NCBI GenBank assembly: GCA_007026445.1
Contig: VDMD01000076.1
Coordinates: 61,441 to 125,440, forward strand
DNA: 64,000 nucleotides
DNA from: Schizophyllum amplum
Taxonomy: Eukaryota; Basidiomycota; Agaricomycetes; Agaricales; Schizophyllaceae
Direction: 5' to 3'
Positions 37,049 to 47,800 of this stretch are shown one piece after another. Under the pieces are notes generated by a model, which was not told where the DNA came from, searched no databases, and was given only the letters and a program-made list of their open reading frames with translations. How positions within the stretch are numbered: position 1 is the first letter of the stretch; every line of letters starts with the position of its first letter. The position numbers were made by a program, and so were the translations under genes.

Positions 37049-40018
37049 ACAACTTCTGAGACCACTCATGATATTCTTTCACTCTGAGTCGACTCTGAAG
37101 GCCCAAAGTGGCGCGGCGCGCTCAATGCGACATCGCGCGTGCATGAATTCACGTGAAATTTAGCGCTCTAAAGTAAGAAGCGCCAAGAGGTGGACCTACA
37201 CCAGCCCAGCCTATGGGATCTACTGCAAACCTTTTTAAGCAGGTCCTGATCACCTCTGATGCTCCTTATCGCGTCAAAGAGACGTCAAAGAGTGATCAGT
37301 ATAATCGCGATAGAAGATTCTGAAGGCTAGGCTGAGAGCAAGAAAGCAAGGATCCTGCTGAAAGTGTAGCCGGCACTAGTGTTGCTTTGAGGATCCTTCA
37401 GCTCCAAATCCGGAAGGTCAGCGTCTCGCTGGAATAAAAATCATACTAATTCGATGTAATAGCGATATACTTACACTGTGCCCAAGCTACATGGCTCTAA
37501 AGCAGCAGGCCGAACTCGAAGCTCAACTGCCGCACGTGACAAGCACACGGCAAGTCACTGCATCACGGGTTGGAACATTCGTTTCGAGGATCGACGCCTC
37601 TGCTGCCTCACTCAGAGTGCGCGTTTCATTGAAGAGAACACGGAAAGAGAGTATAGCTGCCAACGCACCGCTCACTGCGGCTTCGCCTGCGTGGCAGACT
37701 GCAGGGAAGCGGCCAAGAAGGCGGCGATGCGGCGCTGAGCTGCAGTGCAAGTAAAAGGATCATGGTGTACCAGCGCGCCACTCATCGGCGCCGTCGTCGA
37801 CAAGTGTGCATCTTCGTCAGGAGGCTGCCGGTGCCATGCGCCACCTCCCAGACACCTTTCCCAGGCGGCCGCGGTAGGGGCTCGCTTCCCCACACGCCAC
37901 CCCCGCCCGCTGCCCTGGACCCGGCCACGACCCGCCACCCCCGCAAAAGAGCTGCGAGAGCGGAGGACGTCCGTTTGGGGGGCGTTAGATATCCGGAGGA
38001 GGTAGGAGGCGTCAGAAACACGGGAGGTGGGCGCCTTGGTGATCCGGAAAGGGGACGCGTAGTGGCAAATTGCGTTGGGGTTAGACCGAGGGGCTTGGAC
38101 AGCCTTGGAGCGCGGTACAGACGACCGGGCGCGCCAGGTTCGAGAGTCGCGTCGATGATTCATGAGGCGCATAGCCGTGATTTCCCGAGCGCATCAGCTG
38201 ACACGTAGAGCATCGTTGAGGCGCATCGATGGTCCTGAAGCGGCCTCAGTCTTCACGCTCGTGATACAGCGCCTCAGCGATTCGGATAGGCCTGATAGGG
38301 CTCTTCGGCGATGCTGAAGGGCTCAACGGTCTGAGGGTACTGTATCGTCAGTCATGGGGACACCGTACAGTCAGTCATGGGGGGCCGGTATACGTCCCGC
38401 GCGCCCGATTGTCAACATTGAACTTGCAGGGTCCGCACCGGATGTCCGATGACGCCTCGGGCAAGGAAGCAGGCTGAAACAATGAACGGATCCCGGTCAA
38501 TGACAATGGGCGGAGCCCGGACAACGGACGGGCGTGTACCTGAACGGACAATGGAGAGAACAGATCGAGACGCGGGGGAGAGACAAGATGCGAAGGGGCT
38601 TGTCACTGGTCAGGACAATCAGTGGACCGAGATGCACGGACAAAGCGCGCCATGCACCCAGAACGGGGTATTCGCACGACCGAGTGCATAGAACGGCAGA
38701 GAGCATCAGAGCAAGCAGAGCGTGTCCTCCAGTGATCCCTCCCACGCGAGATGTCAATGACGGACACGCGTGATAAGAAGGCCGGCGGGTGATAGCGGGT
38801 GATTGAGTGCTTGCGGGCATCGGGCCGGTGATTGGCGCCCGATGAGCGTGGCGCGTCGAGGCCGGACATTGGGGCGTCAACGATGGCACTTGGGCGGCGC
38901 CGCTGCAGCGCCAGCTTGCCCTTGAATGAGGGCTTTGCCGCGGAGGGAGATTGAGGCCCAGGGATGTTGACGCGAATGGTCTTGGCGATGGCTTTAGCAA
39001 GCCCGCGAAGCAGCTTACACGGCTTACACGGACCTGATGGCCTGACCAGGGCCTGACGATCTTGCATGCACTCGGGCAAGATGCGGCTCGGTGCTCGTCT
39101 GGCGCCGACACCGCACACAGGACCCGCGCGTAGTATACTCGCTCTGTGCGCGCCGGCCGACCAGTACCAGAACCCGTGAAAGTGCTAGCCGCCCACGAGC
39201 AGGCTAGCGGCGACTGCCGGGGTTGAATGCCTTCGGCGAGCGCAAGCACCTCTCTTGGTCGGTCACACCCATGCGAGCTGCGCGGGAGTCAAAGACACGC
39301 GCGGGTTCCGAGCTGTTCCAAGGATTCAGATGATGCGAGTTACAGCGAAAATGCAGTCCGGCACGCACGGCGGGGCGCCTCGAGGGGGGCGGTAGAATTG
39401 TTACGACGCCCGGCGAACAAGGATGGCGCGGGCGTATGCGAGTCTCCATACGGTGGTGGGCGCTGGTTCTGCAGCGGTGAGAGGGCTTGTTCTGCAGCGG
39501 TAGAGAACGCCCGCGCAACGTAGTAGGGGATCCCCATGCAGCGGCGGAAAACGCTCTTTCGCCGCAGAGTGTGGTGAGCGTGCACATTGTACGAACGAAA
39601 GATGATCTTACATCTGCGGTGGAGCTGATCAGCGCGCGCGGGGGGCCGGTCGTGTACGGCGCGCGCGAGGGGACGTCAACGAACAAGAAAAGATTCAAAA
39701 TTTAGGCAACAATTGGAGCGCCAAGCGGGTCCTCGCTTGCTCGCTGCGCCGGCGATCGTCTGCTGGCGGCGGGCGGCGAGGCGGGTGGGGAAATCGGAAT
39801 ACCATTTCCAACGTCTGCTGTGACACATGTGACAAGATCTCTTTGAGCAGATTTGCCATGCTGCCCGAGGCTCGTATAAATCCCATGCTCGCGCCCGTTG
39901 CTGTCCTTGTTTTCTCCGCCCATTGTTGACGCGCGTCGGCGCCAGCGCCAGCTCGCCGTGAGCGTCCCTCGCGTCCCTGAACCCTGCATAGCCCTTTGCA
40001 TACGCCCCTGAGTGCGCC
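37049..40018. other. Gene-poor region of about 3 kb
   Basis: GC-rich with long but motif-free open frames (for example 38497-39249 and 39204-39698 on the minus strand), which lack proper ATG starts and splice signals. Short direct repeats occur, such as GTCAGTCATGGGG near 38349 and 38369 and TTCTGCAGCGGT near 39465 and 39490. No gene or transposon domain is recognised. Confidence 0.45.
39873..39880 (+). promoter_or_regulatory. TATA box of the gene starting at 40019
   Basis: CGTATAAATCC lies about 140 bp upstream of the ATG at 40019. Confidence 0.5.
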
Positions 40019-41113
40019 ATGTCCATGTCCACCGCCGCCGCCAGCCCTCGCCGGCCCGCCCCGCGACCCATTCTCAAGTTCTCGTACTCTTGTGGCCCTC
40101 CGGCATCGTACCCCGTCGCTCCGGCGGCGTCTGCGCGCTCTGCTAGCCACGAGCCTTTCGCGTCCGCTAGCGGTCCACCGACACCTTCGCGCGGCGTTCA
40201 CTTTCCGCCCTCTCCGCGCCTCACGCGCACCTTCTCCACCCACCCGCCGTCCGACTATGACCGCTCGCCCATTGTTGTTGGACCCAATACGTGCGCGCTC
40301 CCCGAGCGCGGTGGTCGGACGTACACGGAGGAGTATGCGCAAGGGGGAGACTACCTCAGCGCCCGAGACGGGGAATGCATGCGCAACGGCGAGTACCTGC
40401 GCTCCACGCGCACGGATGCGCGCGCTAGTGATACGGCGTATCCCCGTGCGCTCCCTTGCTACGCGCCGTGCCCGCCGCTGACGCCTGACGCGTCGTCGGA
40501 GTCGGACGACAGCGATGCGTGCGCGAGCCCACCGCCCGTCCCTGCGGCGGCGACCTTCGGCGGGATGGCGAGGCCGGGCCACGGACTGTCGGTCGATCTG
40601 TCTATTTCCTCTGCTCTCGCCTTCCTGCCGCACCCGTCCCCCAAGACGCCTCTGACGCCAACGTCTAAGACAGCGCGTCGCGCGTCGTCGCCCAGGAAGT
40701 CCACATCCCCGTCCTCTTCCAAACGTCCGTCGGCCTACGACGAGAACGAAGACGACGATGAAGGACGCGCACCGACCCCCACGCCGCGCACGTGTGGGCC
40801 AGCGGCGGCGCGCAGGGCGTCCTCACCGGCTACGACGCGCAGATCGGCCACCCCGACTCGAAAATCAGTGCCCCCCTTGGCCAGTACGCCGGCCTCGCCC
40901 ACTTCGGCCGCGCGCCCTGCGTCCACGGCCAAGAGAATACCACCGTCGACCGCCTCAGCGCGCAGACCTCCGTCATCGGCATCTTCGCCACCGTCGTCCA
41001 CCGCCTCGGCGCCATCGTCTCCTAATCCGAAGCCTCGCAGACGCAGACCGGTGCTCAATACCGCGTCCAGCTTCTCCGTGTCCCCGGAGGAGGACTGCTT
41101 GGGCGGGTTTTGA
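40019..41113 (+). CDS. Ser/Pro-rich basidiomycete protein with conserved N-terminal block
   Basis: A single 364-residue open frame with no obvious intron. The N-terminus has PILKFSYSCG, then GVHFPPSPRLTRTF and DYDRSPIVVGPNTCALPERG. This ordered block looks like a conserved fungal family of unknown function (recognition from memory, not searched). The second half, from about residue 165, is low complexity: acidic Ser/Asp, a poly-Asp/Glu stretch (ENEDDDEGRAP) and long Ser/Ala/Pro/Arg repeats, ending RRRPVLNTASSFSVSPEEDC with the stop at 41111-41113. Basic and proline-rich composition suggests a disordered nuclear or regulatory protein, but there is no catalytic motif. The 3' part of this gene and its 3' flank recur as a degenerate copy at about 55975-56480. 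Confidence 0.8.
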   Translation: MSMSTAAASPRRPAPRPILKFSYSCGPPASYPVAPAASARSASHEPFASASGPPTPSRGVHFPPSPRLTRTFSTHPPSDYDRSPIVVGPNTCALPERGGRTYTEEYAQGGDYLSARDGECMRNGEYLRSTRTDARASDTAYPRALPCYAPCPPLTPDASSESDDSDACASPPPVPAAATFGGMARPGHGLSVDLSISSALAFLPHPSPKTPLTPTSKTARRASSPRKSTSPSSSKRPSAYDENEDDDEGRAPTPTPRTCGPAAARRASSPATTRRSATPTRKSVPPLASTPASPTSAARPASTAKRIPPSTASARRPPSSASSPPSSTASAPSSPNPKPRRRRPVLNTASSFSVSPEEDCLGGF

Positions 41114-43089
41114 GCCGGGCGATCTCTCATTTACATGGTCGCCTCTCATATACCTGGTCGACTCCTTGTATACCAGATCGTCTGCCACCTCATCGACGAT
41201 GCCTAATTGTCTGTATACCTCGCACACCATATCATCCACATCATCTCACACCTCTCGCCCCGTCACATACCATACAGCACTTTCTGATACCTCTCACTCG
41301 CACGTTCACTCTGTAGCACCTCCCCCCGCACGCACGCCCCAGACATCCTCGCACGCCCTTCCGCACCAATTCCTCCTCGCACGCTCAGTACCTCCACGCC
41401 GCCCAGTACTTGCACGCACGCCAGTACCTGCGCGCAAGCTAGTATCCTCTTCTCACTCAGTACCGTCTCGCCTCGCACGTTTAGTACCCGCCCTGCATTC
41501 AACATCACGACCTCCCTCACGACCATAGAACTCTCCGACTCGTTTCTCGGACTCTTCAATAATCAAAGTCTTGTACCATCTCATGGATTCATCTTTATCA
41601 GGTCTGGCTACGTGCATTCAGCGTTCACGTGTCTGCACTGGCTGACCTCTTCCTTACCGTACCGTAACACTTATTCGCTCGCACTGGCTGCTATCTTTAT
41701 TGCATTCGTTGTTCTTCACTCGATTTGTGTCTTTTCGCGCAGGCTTCGCCATCAGGCATGACGCGGTTCGAGTGTGCACGACCGGGCCACGTCGACTCTT
41801 GCCGACACTTTTCTCTTCCCATCTGCTGCGCGACTGCCGACAGTTCCGATTGCTGCACGACCTGTGTTGCGCTTTTCGTCCGCTGTCATTTTTCCGATTC
41901 GCTGAAGCAACTCTTCTTTTGTGGGCGATCGGCCTATCCTATGCTTGCTCAGGCTCTGCTGACGGTCCAGACAGCAACCACGGTCAGAAGTGCTAGACCA
42001 AGTTCACAGAAGTCAGGGCAGAGAAGGTCCCAGGACAATGGTATGGTCTCAAGCAGGTCTCAAGGACAAGGGTGGGCTCCCTGGGCATGTGTGGGTCCCA
42101 GGACAAGGGTGGGTAAGTTGGGGAGGTTCAACTTCAAAGGAGCTAGCGGATGTGCGAGCGCAGGGGTCAGCAGGTGAGCGCGAGTGAGAGCGTATGCGCT
42201 AACTATACCACAGGTACGCATACTGAACGCGCCGTACACAACCAGTGAATGGGTAGACTCTCGCGGGAGAACTCGAAGTGCGATTTCTGACTCAGAGGCT
42301 GGTATACTCAGCAACCCTCGTGCCCTTGGCATGAGAGAGCTCGTCCGCCCTCCTGAGACGCGCGAACTATATGCTCTAGATATGCCTTCGCTTCCGCCCT
42401 CTTCAAGCACTTGCTTCCCCCGCGGCTTTCCAGACGTCCGAAGTTCTGGTACCATCGATCTGCGCGCCGCCATTCACAAGACCCAATGCCCATCCGACTA
42501 GAAGCTCTCTACACTCGGTGTTCAGGGCCTCGAGTCCTGCCCATACGCGGCGGCCTCCCCCACGCGTCATCTGCCTGCACGCCATATACTCTTTCCACAA
42601 GCCAGATTCTCTCTCTGCACGCATTGGGGACCCCCCGTGGGCGAGCAGCCTGATAGACGAGACGTACGTGCAGATCTGAAGTGACTGATAACCGCTGCGC
42701 AGAGTGGAAAACGTACAACTGCAGCGCTGCTTTATGTACTTGCGCACATAGCTCTTTGGGCACCGTGACCGGTTGGTGAGAATGGCGTCGGGAGCCATTC
42801 CGATGAACGCTGGGGTGATCAATCGTCTTAAATCCGTCTTGAGGTTGACTGAGTAGAGGCACAGCTTGAGCCCCGTCGTGTAGCAAGGAGCCTAGGAGAG
42901 GTTAAAATGTCAATGAACTGACACGGCGCCGGCCCGCCCGGGCGCCTTGCTCCCCACGTCCTTCGTCAATCCCTCTGCTCCCGCAACATTTCGTCAAATC
43001 AGGTCTCAACTAGTCCTTCGGCGTACGTCGTTTCCTTTAGATTTCACCCTATAGCTCTCCTTTATGTTTAATTTTTCCTCCTAGTCATC
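41114..43089. other. Intergenic, nothing supported
   Basis: The first part is pyrimidine-rich 3' flank of the preceding gene with CTCGCACG-type simple repeats. A 105-codon frame at 42184-42501 has no motif, and its status is unknown. Confidence 0.4.
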
Positions 43090-43948
43090 ATGTCGTCTTC
43101 GTACGAGTTTATACACAACTCGATCTTGTCCTCCGACGAGGACATCATCGCCCACTGCGAGAAGCTCAAATTCCCCCCTGGAACCACCATTGCCGATCCT
43201 TCTACTCATTCAATAATCGCATGGATCAAATGCAGCACCAACGTTACCGTCGGCGAGGCGCAAATGCAGCATTGGACAGCTATAGCTCTTTGCGAGGCTG
43301 GCGTCTCACACGTACGAGCTGCTCCAGTATCCCGTGCGCTCACGGCAGATTATCACGGGCATCCTATTGGATGCATTGCCATGGAGTACATCGAGGGTAA
43401 GTACTGACTGCGACTCGAACGACGTCGACCTCGTTGCGGGGGCTGTCGAGGCGTTGGTCAATCTCGGAGCACCACCAACCGCGACACTCGGATACTTCGG
43501 CAACGACACGAGCTCCCCTTGTACACTCTTTCTATCCCGAGTGGTTTCCGGACGCCCATCATAGGTCCGACCAGGACTTCTTTGATCACATTCGAAAGGT
43601 AAGTATTCGCCAACGTCTCAAGGTGCTATGGCGAGCTCAGACCTATGTTAGATCTTCAAGCTCGTGAGCATCGACTACCTTGAAGGCGATATCTCGAAGT
43701 ACGATCGGTTCCTTTGTCCTTCCGACTTCAACCCCGGTAATTTCAGGAAGACCACGACGCCGGATGGCCGGTCAGTAGTGGTATTGAATTTCCGGGCGAC
43801 CTGCTTCATGCCGCTCCCCTTCATCGAGGTCGCACTCAAGAAAGACTTTCGCCGAGCACTCAACGAGAAGATCAAGTATCCTCAAGGGCGGTCGAACGAT
43901 GTAGAAGCTCTACTTTCCGCCTCTGGTCGGCTTGTTCAGTACGGTTAG
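43090..43948 (+). CDS. APH/protein-kinase-like protein, active site degenerate
   Basis: The start at 43090 gives MSSSYEFIHNSILSSDEDII. It carries a nucleotide-lobe-like section (THSIIAWIKCSTNVTVGEAQ, with Lys and downstream Glu), the hinge GCIAMEYIEG before an intron, and a C-lobe. There, SDFNPGNF stands where aminoglycoside phosphotransferase-like kinases have HxDxxxxN, and VVVLNFRATCFMPLPFIEVA stands where they have the metal-binding Asp and following motif. The replacement of the catalytic His and the second Asp suggests reduced or lost phosphotransfer. Three or four short introns lie near 43397, 43550-43600 and 43650. Spliced length is about 230-240 residues, shorter than active family members. 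Family call is inferred from motif layout. Confidence 0.65.
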
Positions 43949-44403
43949 AAACATCTCTTCCATTATGTTTTCCACCCACGGGCTGAATTGGACCGCCCGT
44001 TCAGCACTCCCACCGGGTGTTAGCCCTAGAATCGGCGGCAGATGTTGTGTTAGTTTTCCTTACACGAGTACTTTTGTGCTTGGCGCTTTTTGCTGTTCTA
44101 CGATCTCGCACAGGATGATACCGAGCGAGTATAGATCCGTATGAAGGTCGAACTTCACCGATCAGGATCTCCGGAGACATCTAAGTACGAGTCGGCAGAG
44201 TCACTGCCGATTGAAGGTGAGCCGCTTCGACTCTTATTTGTTGCGCTAGCAGGATGCTGCTCCCGGCGACAGTGATGATCGCTCCAAAGGATTTTTCTCC
44301 AAAGAGGGAGGATATGACGGCGCAGGACGCGGAGAGGTGCTGGAAGTTCTAGACATTACTGGGCTACTAGGCTTATTAATGTAATTGGTAGCCCCTATTG
44401 AAA
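43949..44403. other. Intergenic with a kinase relic
   Basis: It contains the degenerate kinase-gene fragment described at 44090-44260. Otherwise nothing is recognised. Confidence 0.5.
44090..44260 (-). pseudogene. Decayed fragment of a kinase gene
   Basis: This stretch aligns with 1985-2135 of the kinase gene (shared words GATGATACCGA, GAGTATA, AAGGTCGAACT, GATCAGGATCTC, TACGAGTCGG, GCTTCGACTC) in the same orientation but with several indels that destroy the frame. It corresponds to the activation-loop to αF region. It could derive from that gene or from another copy of the same family. Confidence 0.8.
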
Positions 44404-44504
44404 GTTCAGATGACCGAGTGGTTAAGGTGATGCCCTGCTACTACCCGTAGCCTCAGCCCAGGCATTGTGCTTTGCACGCGGGTGTTCGAATCGCCCTCTG
44501 AACG
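44404..44504 (+). tRNA. tRNA-Ser (anticodon GCU) with a 19-nt intron
   Basis: The acceptor stem GTTCAGA (44404-44410) pairs with TCTGAAC (44497-44503), followed by discriminator G. The D-arm has the class-II sequence GACCGAGTGGTTAAGGTGATG. The anticodon stem ATGCC (44430-44434) pairs with GGCAT (44461-44465); the loop has GCT at 44437-44439. A canonical intron starts one base 3' of the anticodon (about 44441-44459). The long variable arm (TGTGC/GCACG) identifies a serine tRNA. The T-arm is GGGTG-TTCGAAT-CGCCC. Internal A and B boxes are intact. Confidence 0.93.
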
Positions 44505-44506
44505 AC

Positions 44507-44511
44507 TTTTT
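44507..44511 (+). terminator. RNA polymerase III terminator of the tRNA-Ser gene
   Basis: Five T residues begin three bases after the mature 3' end. Confidence 0.8.
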
Positions 44512-44836
44512 GTTCTTGCTTTCGACCGGATTGGCGTGTGCGCTCGATTTTATTCACGCCAAATTCACGCATTCTATTACTTTCTAGCCACTGTCACCAG
44601 TGTGGCGGCTTGCAAGGCGCGGGTACTTACTTACCTTATGACTGTGAATATGTCGAAGACCTACACGGCGGCAAAGGACTCGTTTTTGAGCCATCTGGTC
44701 AAAAAAAATGTAACGTTTACGGTGCAAACTCTTGCGCGCTCATCTACTAGATGTGTAATGTAAGTAGATGTTCAGGGTATCTTCATCACTGTCAGGCTAT
44801 CGTATGTTACCTGACCCTCCTTCTGCGTGCGCCCCT

Positions 44837-47800
44837 CTACACCTCCCTCACATCCACATCCGCCTCCGACTTCTTCGACTCGTCAGACGAGCTCGCCGAT
44901 TTCTCCGCACATTCTTCCTGGCCCTTCTTGCCGGATTCGATGTCTCTCCCCTTCTCGATATCCCCGCGCGCCTTCTCCAGATTTCTACCCTTCTCCACAT
45001 CTCCGTGCTCTCCACTCGCACTCATAGCACCCGGTCCCCCTCCCTGACCACTCACACCCTCCCTACCCCCAATCATCCCCCCCTCCCCACCCCCGATCAT
45101 CGCCCCCTCCCCCTCCCCAATCGTCGCCACCGGCCCCTTAAACCAATGCACGCCGCCCCAGCGCGGGAAATAGTAGTACACGAGCGAGAGCCCGAGCACG
45201 CCGCCGAGGACGACGACGGAGTAGTTCATGTTCGCCGCGTTGTTTGTACCGGCTTGGGCACCGTCGGCGTCAGCGCCGACGATGTAGGGCGACCGCAGCG
45301 GCGTGGCGGGGAAGAGGAAGACGACGGACATGAGGGTCATGAAGGAGACGGCCATGATGGCGCAGGGGAGGGACTGGGTGGAGCGTTAGTGCGTGGTAGG
45401 TACGAGGCAGTTGTTCGGTGTGTAGTACGAGAGATGATGTTAAATGCGTTGCACGAGGGGTCGTGCATGGCACAAGAGATGGTGTTCGATGTATAGTACA
45501 GGAAGGGTCAGAGCGTTGTACGAGACGTGCGTGGCACGAAAGTTGTCCGGGCGTTGCACAAGAGATGGTGTTCGATGCGTTGCACACGAGATGGTGTTGA
45601 CTCGGCGCGCGGGACGAGGGTCGTTCGGGGTGGATGCGACAGGCCAGAAGCCGGAGGGGAGGTAAGACAGGGGGACAGGAGCAATAGAGGGACAGGTGCG
45701 ATAGAAAGACAATCGGAGCAAACACGGCACAAGAGCTAGGATGACCACTCACAAACCACCCCAGCGAGAACGGGCCCGGCTTGAAGTCGTTGTCGCCCGC
45801 GAAGCGCGCCACGATCGGGATCGTGTACGCGATGTAGAGCGCGATGACCTGCGTGGGGGGAGGGTGTTAGCGAAGTGTGTGAGTAGAAAGTGAGCGAGAT
45901 GAGTGAATAGAGGGCGTCAGCGAAGTGAGTGAATAGAGGGCGTCAGCGAAGTGAGTGAATAGAGGGCGTCAGCGAAGTGAGCGAGTAGAACGTTAGCGAA
46001 GGGAGCGGGTAGAAAGTTAGCGAGGCGAGCGAGTGAACTCGAGGAGGTGGGGTGTATGAGCATGACGGACGTGAGTGAAGGGTAGACGCGGGCGAAGGCA
46101 AAGCGAGACGCGAGCGAAGGCAAGGCGAGACGTGAGTGAACGGAGGCGAGACGCAGGTGAAGGAGAGGCCAGACGGTGTGCCAAAGGACCGCACCGAACA
46201 CCACACTCAACTCCCACCACACCCAACTCCCACAACTCCCACAACAACCCAACTCCCACCCACCCACACCAACTCCCACCCCACCCCCATCCACACTCAA
46301 CCAAAAACCCCGCTCCCACCCCTCCCCTCCACTCCCGCTCAACTCAAACACTCACACTCAACGAAAACACCGCGTTGATCGCCTGGTCGCCCGCGAACGC
46401 CAGCAGGCCCAGGAGCAGCGACAGCGTCGCCACGAACCACACCGTGTTCACCGGCGTGCCCGTCCGGGCGTTCATCCGGTACAGCCAGCGGGAGAAGGGG
46501 AGGGCTGGGTAGGGGGTGGTTAGTGGGTTGAGCGGGTGATGGGTTGAGTGGTTGGTGGGTTGGTGAGAGGGGTGGTTAGTGGCGTGTATTCTCGCAAGCA
46601 GGGTCCTGTGGGCTCTCCGCCGCACCTCTTCTCCTCCGCTGCGCCTCTTCTCCTCCGACAACGCCTGTTCTCCGACAACGCCTCTTCTCCGACAACGCCT
46701 GTTCTCCGACAACGCCTGTTCTCCGACAACCCCTCTTCTCGAGTCTTGGCCGTCCACCTCCCCTGCCCTGCTCTCACCTCCCCGCCTCCCCTGCCCTCCT
46801 CCCAAATACGTCCCCAAATCCCAAATGACGTCGATAAAAAACGCCTCCCCTCCCCCCACCAATTCCACCCACTCCCTAACCAATACCCAAACCCAAACCC
46901 AAACCCAAACCCAAATGACGTCGATACCCATTCCCTAACCCAAACCCAAACCCAAACAAAAACCCAAACTCACCCCCATCCCGACTAAACGCAAACGTCT
47001 GTCGGCTGGCCGCGAGCAACATGCTCGAGCCCATCACATACTGCACCGCGACCACGAACGCCCACACGGCGAGCGTGCCCTGGGGGGAGGAGGGGTGTCA
47101 GTGATGGTTCTTTTGGTGTCTCTCCACGGTTCTTCGGCGTCTCTCCACCCTCGCTCCGTCCCCCCTTCCCTCGCTCCGTCCCCCCTTCCCTCGCCTCCAC
47201 CCCACACAATATCCTCGCCCCCTCGCCCCTCGCTCCGCACCCCCCCCCCCCCCTTCGCCCCCCCTCCCCCCCAACAACGCCCCTCACGCGGCAAGCACCA
47301 TCCAGAATCGGGCTCAGACATGAACATCATGGAATCGGGCCCAGACATAAACACCATGGAATCCGGCTCAAACGCATCATGGAATCGGGCTCAAACGCAT
47401 CATGGAATCGGGCCCACTCGACGAACACCCTGCAGAATCGGGCCCAGACAGACATGACCCACTCACCTCCCTCCCAAACCCCCTCCTAAAGATCTCCGCC
47501 ATCGGCTGGTCCGCGGCGTTGAGGGTATCGAGGTCGCCGCCCATGCAGAACGCGAGGGAGATGTTGATGGCTAGATGAAAAGGGCGTGAGCGCGCATACT
47601 CCTTTTCCACCCCTTCCCTCACCCTCCAACCACCTCCCCCTTCGCCCCAAAAACCCTCTTCCCTCCCTAACCACGCCCTCTTCCCTCTTCCCCCCCCCCT
47701 CTCCCATTCCAAAACCCACCCCAACCAACCAAACCACGCCCAAAAACCCCTTCCCTCTTCCCCACCCTTCGCCCCTCTTACATCTCCCCTTCCACCATAA

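Noticed and set aside
38497..39249. 250-residue open frame on the minus strand
   Set aside because: It begins at a non-ATG codon, has no motif, overlaps other long frames and reflects high GC content.
39695..40633. 312-residue Arg-rich minus-strand frame
   Set aside because: It is the antisense shadow of the promoter and N-terminus of the gene at 40019, with Arg-rich composition typical of such shadows.
42184..42501. 105-residue plus-strand frame
   Set aside because: I could not link it to neighbouring exons or any motif; left unannotated rather than guessed.
46885..46970. Telomere-like repeat
   Set aside because: The unit is CCCAAA, not the CCCTAA expected in these fungi, and it lies inside an intron of an intact permease gene.
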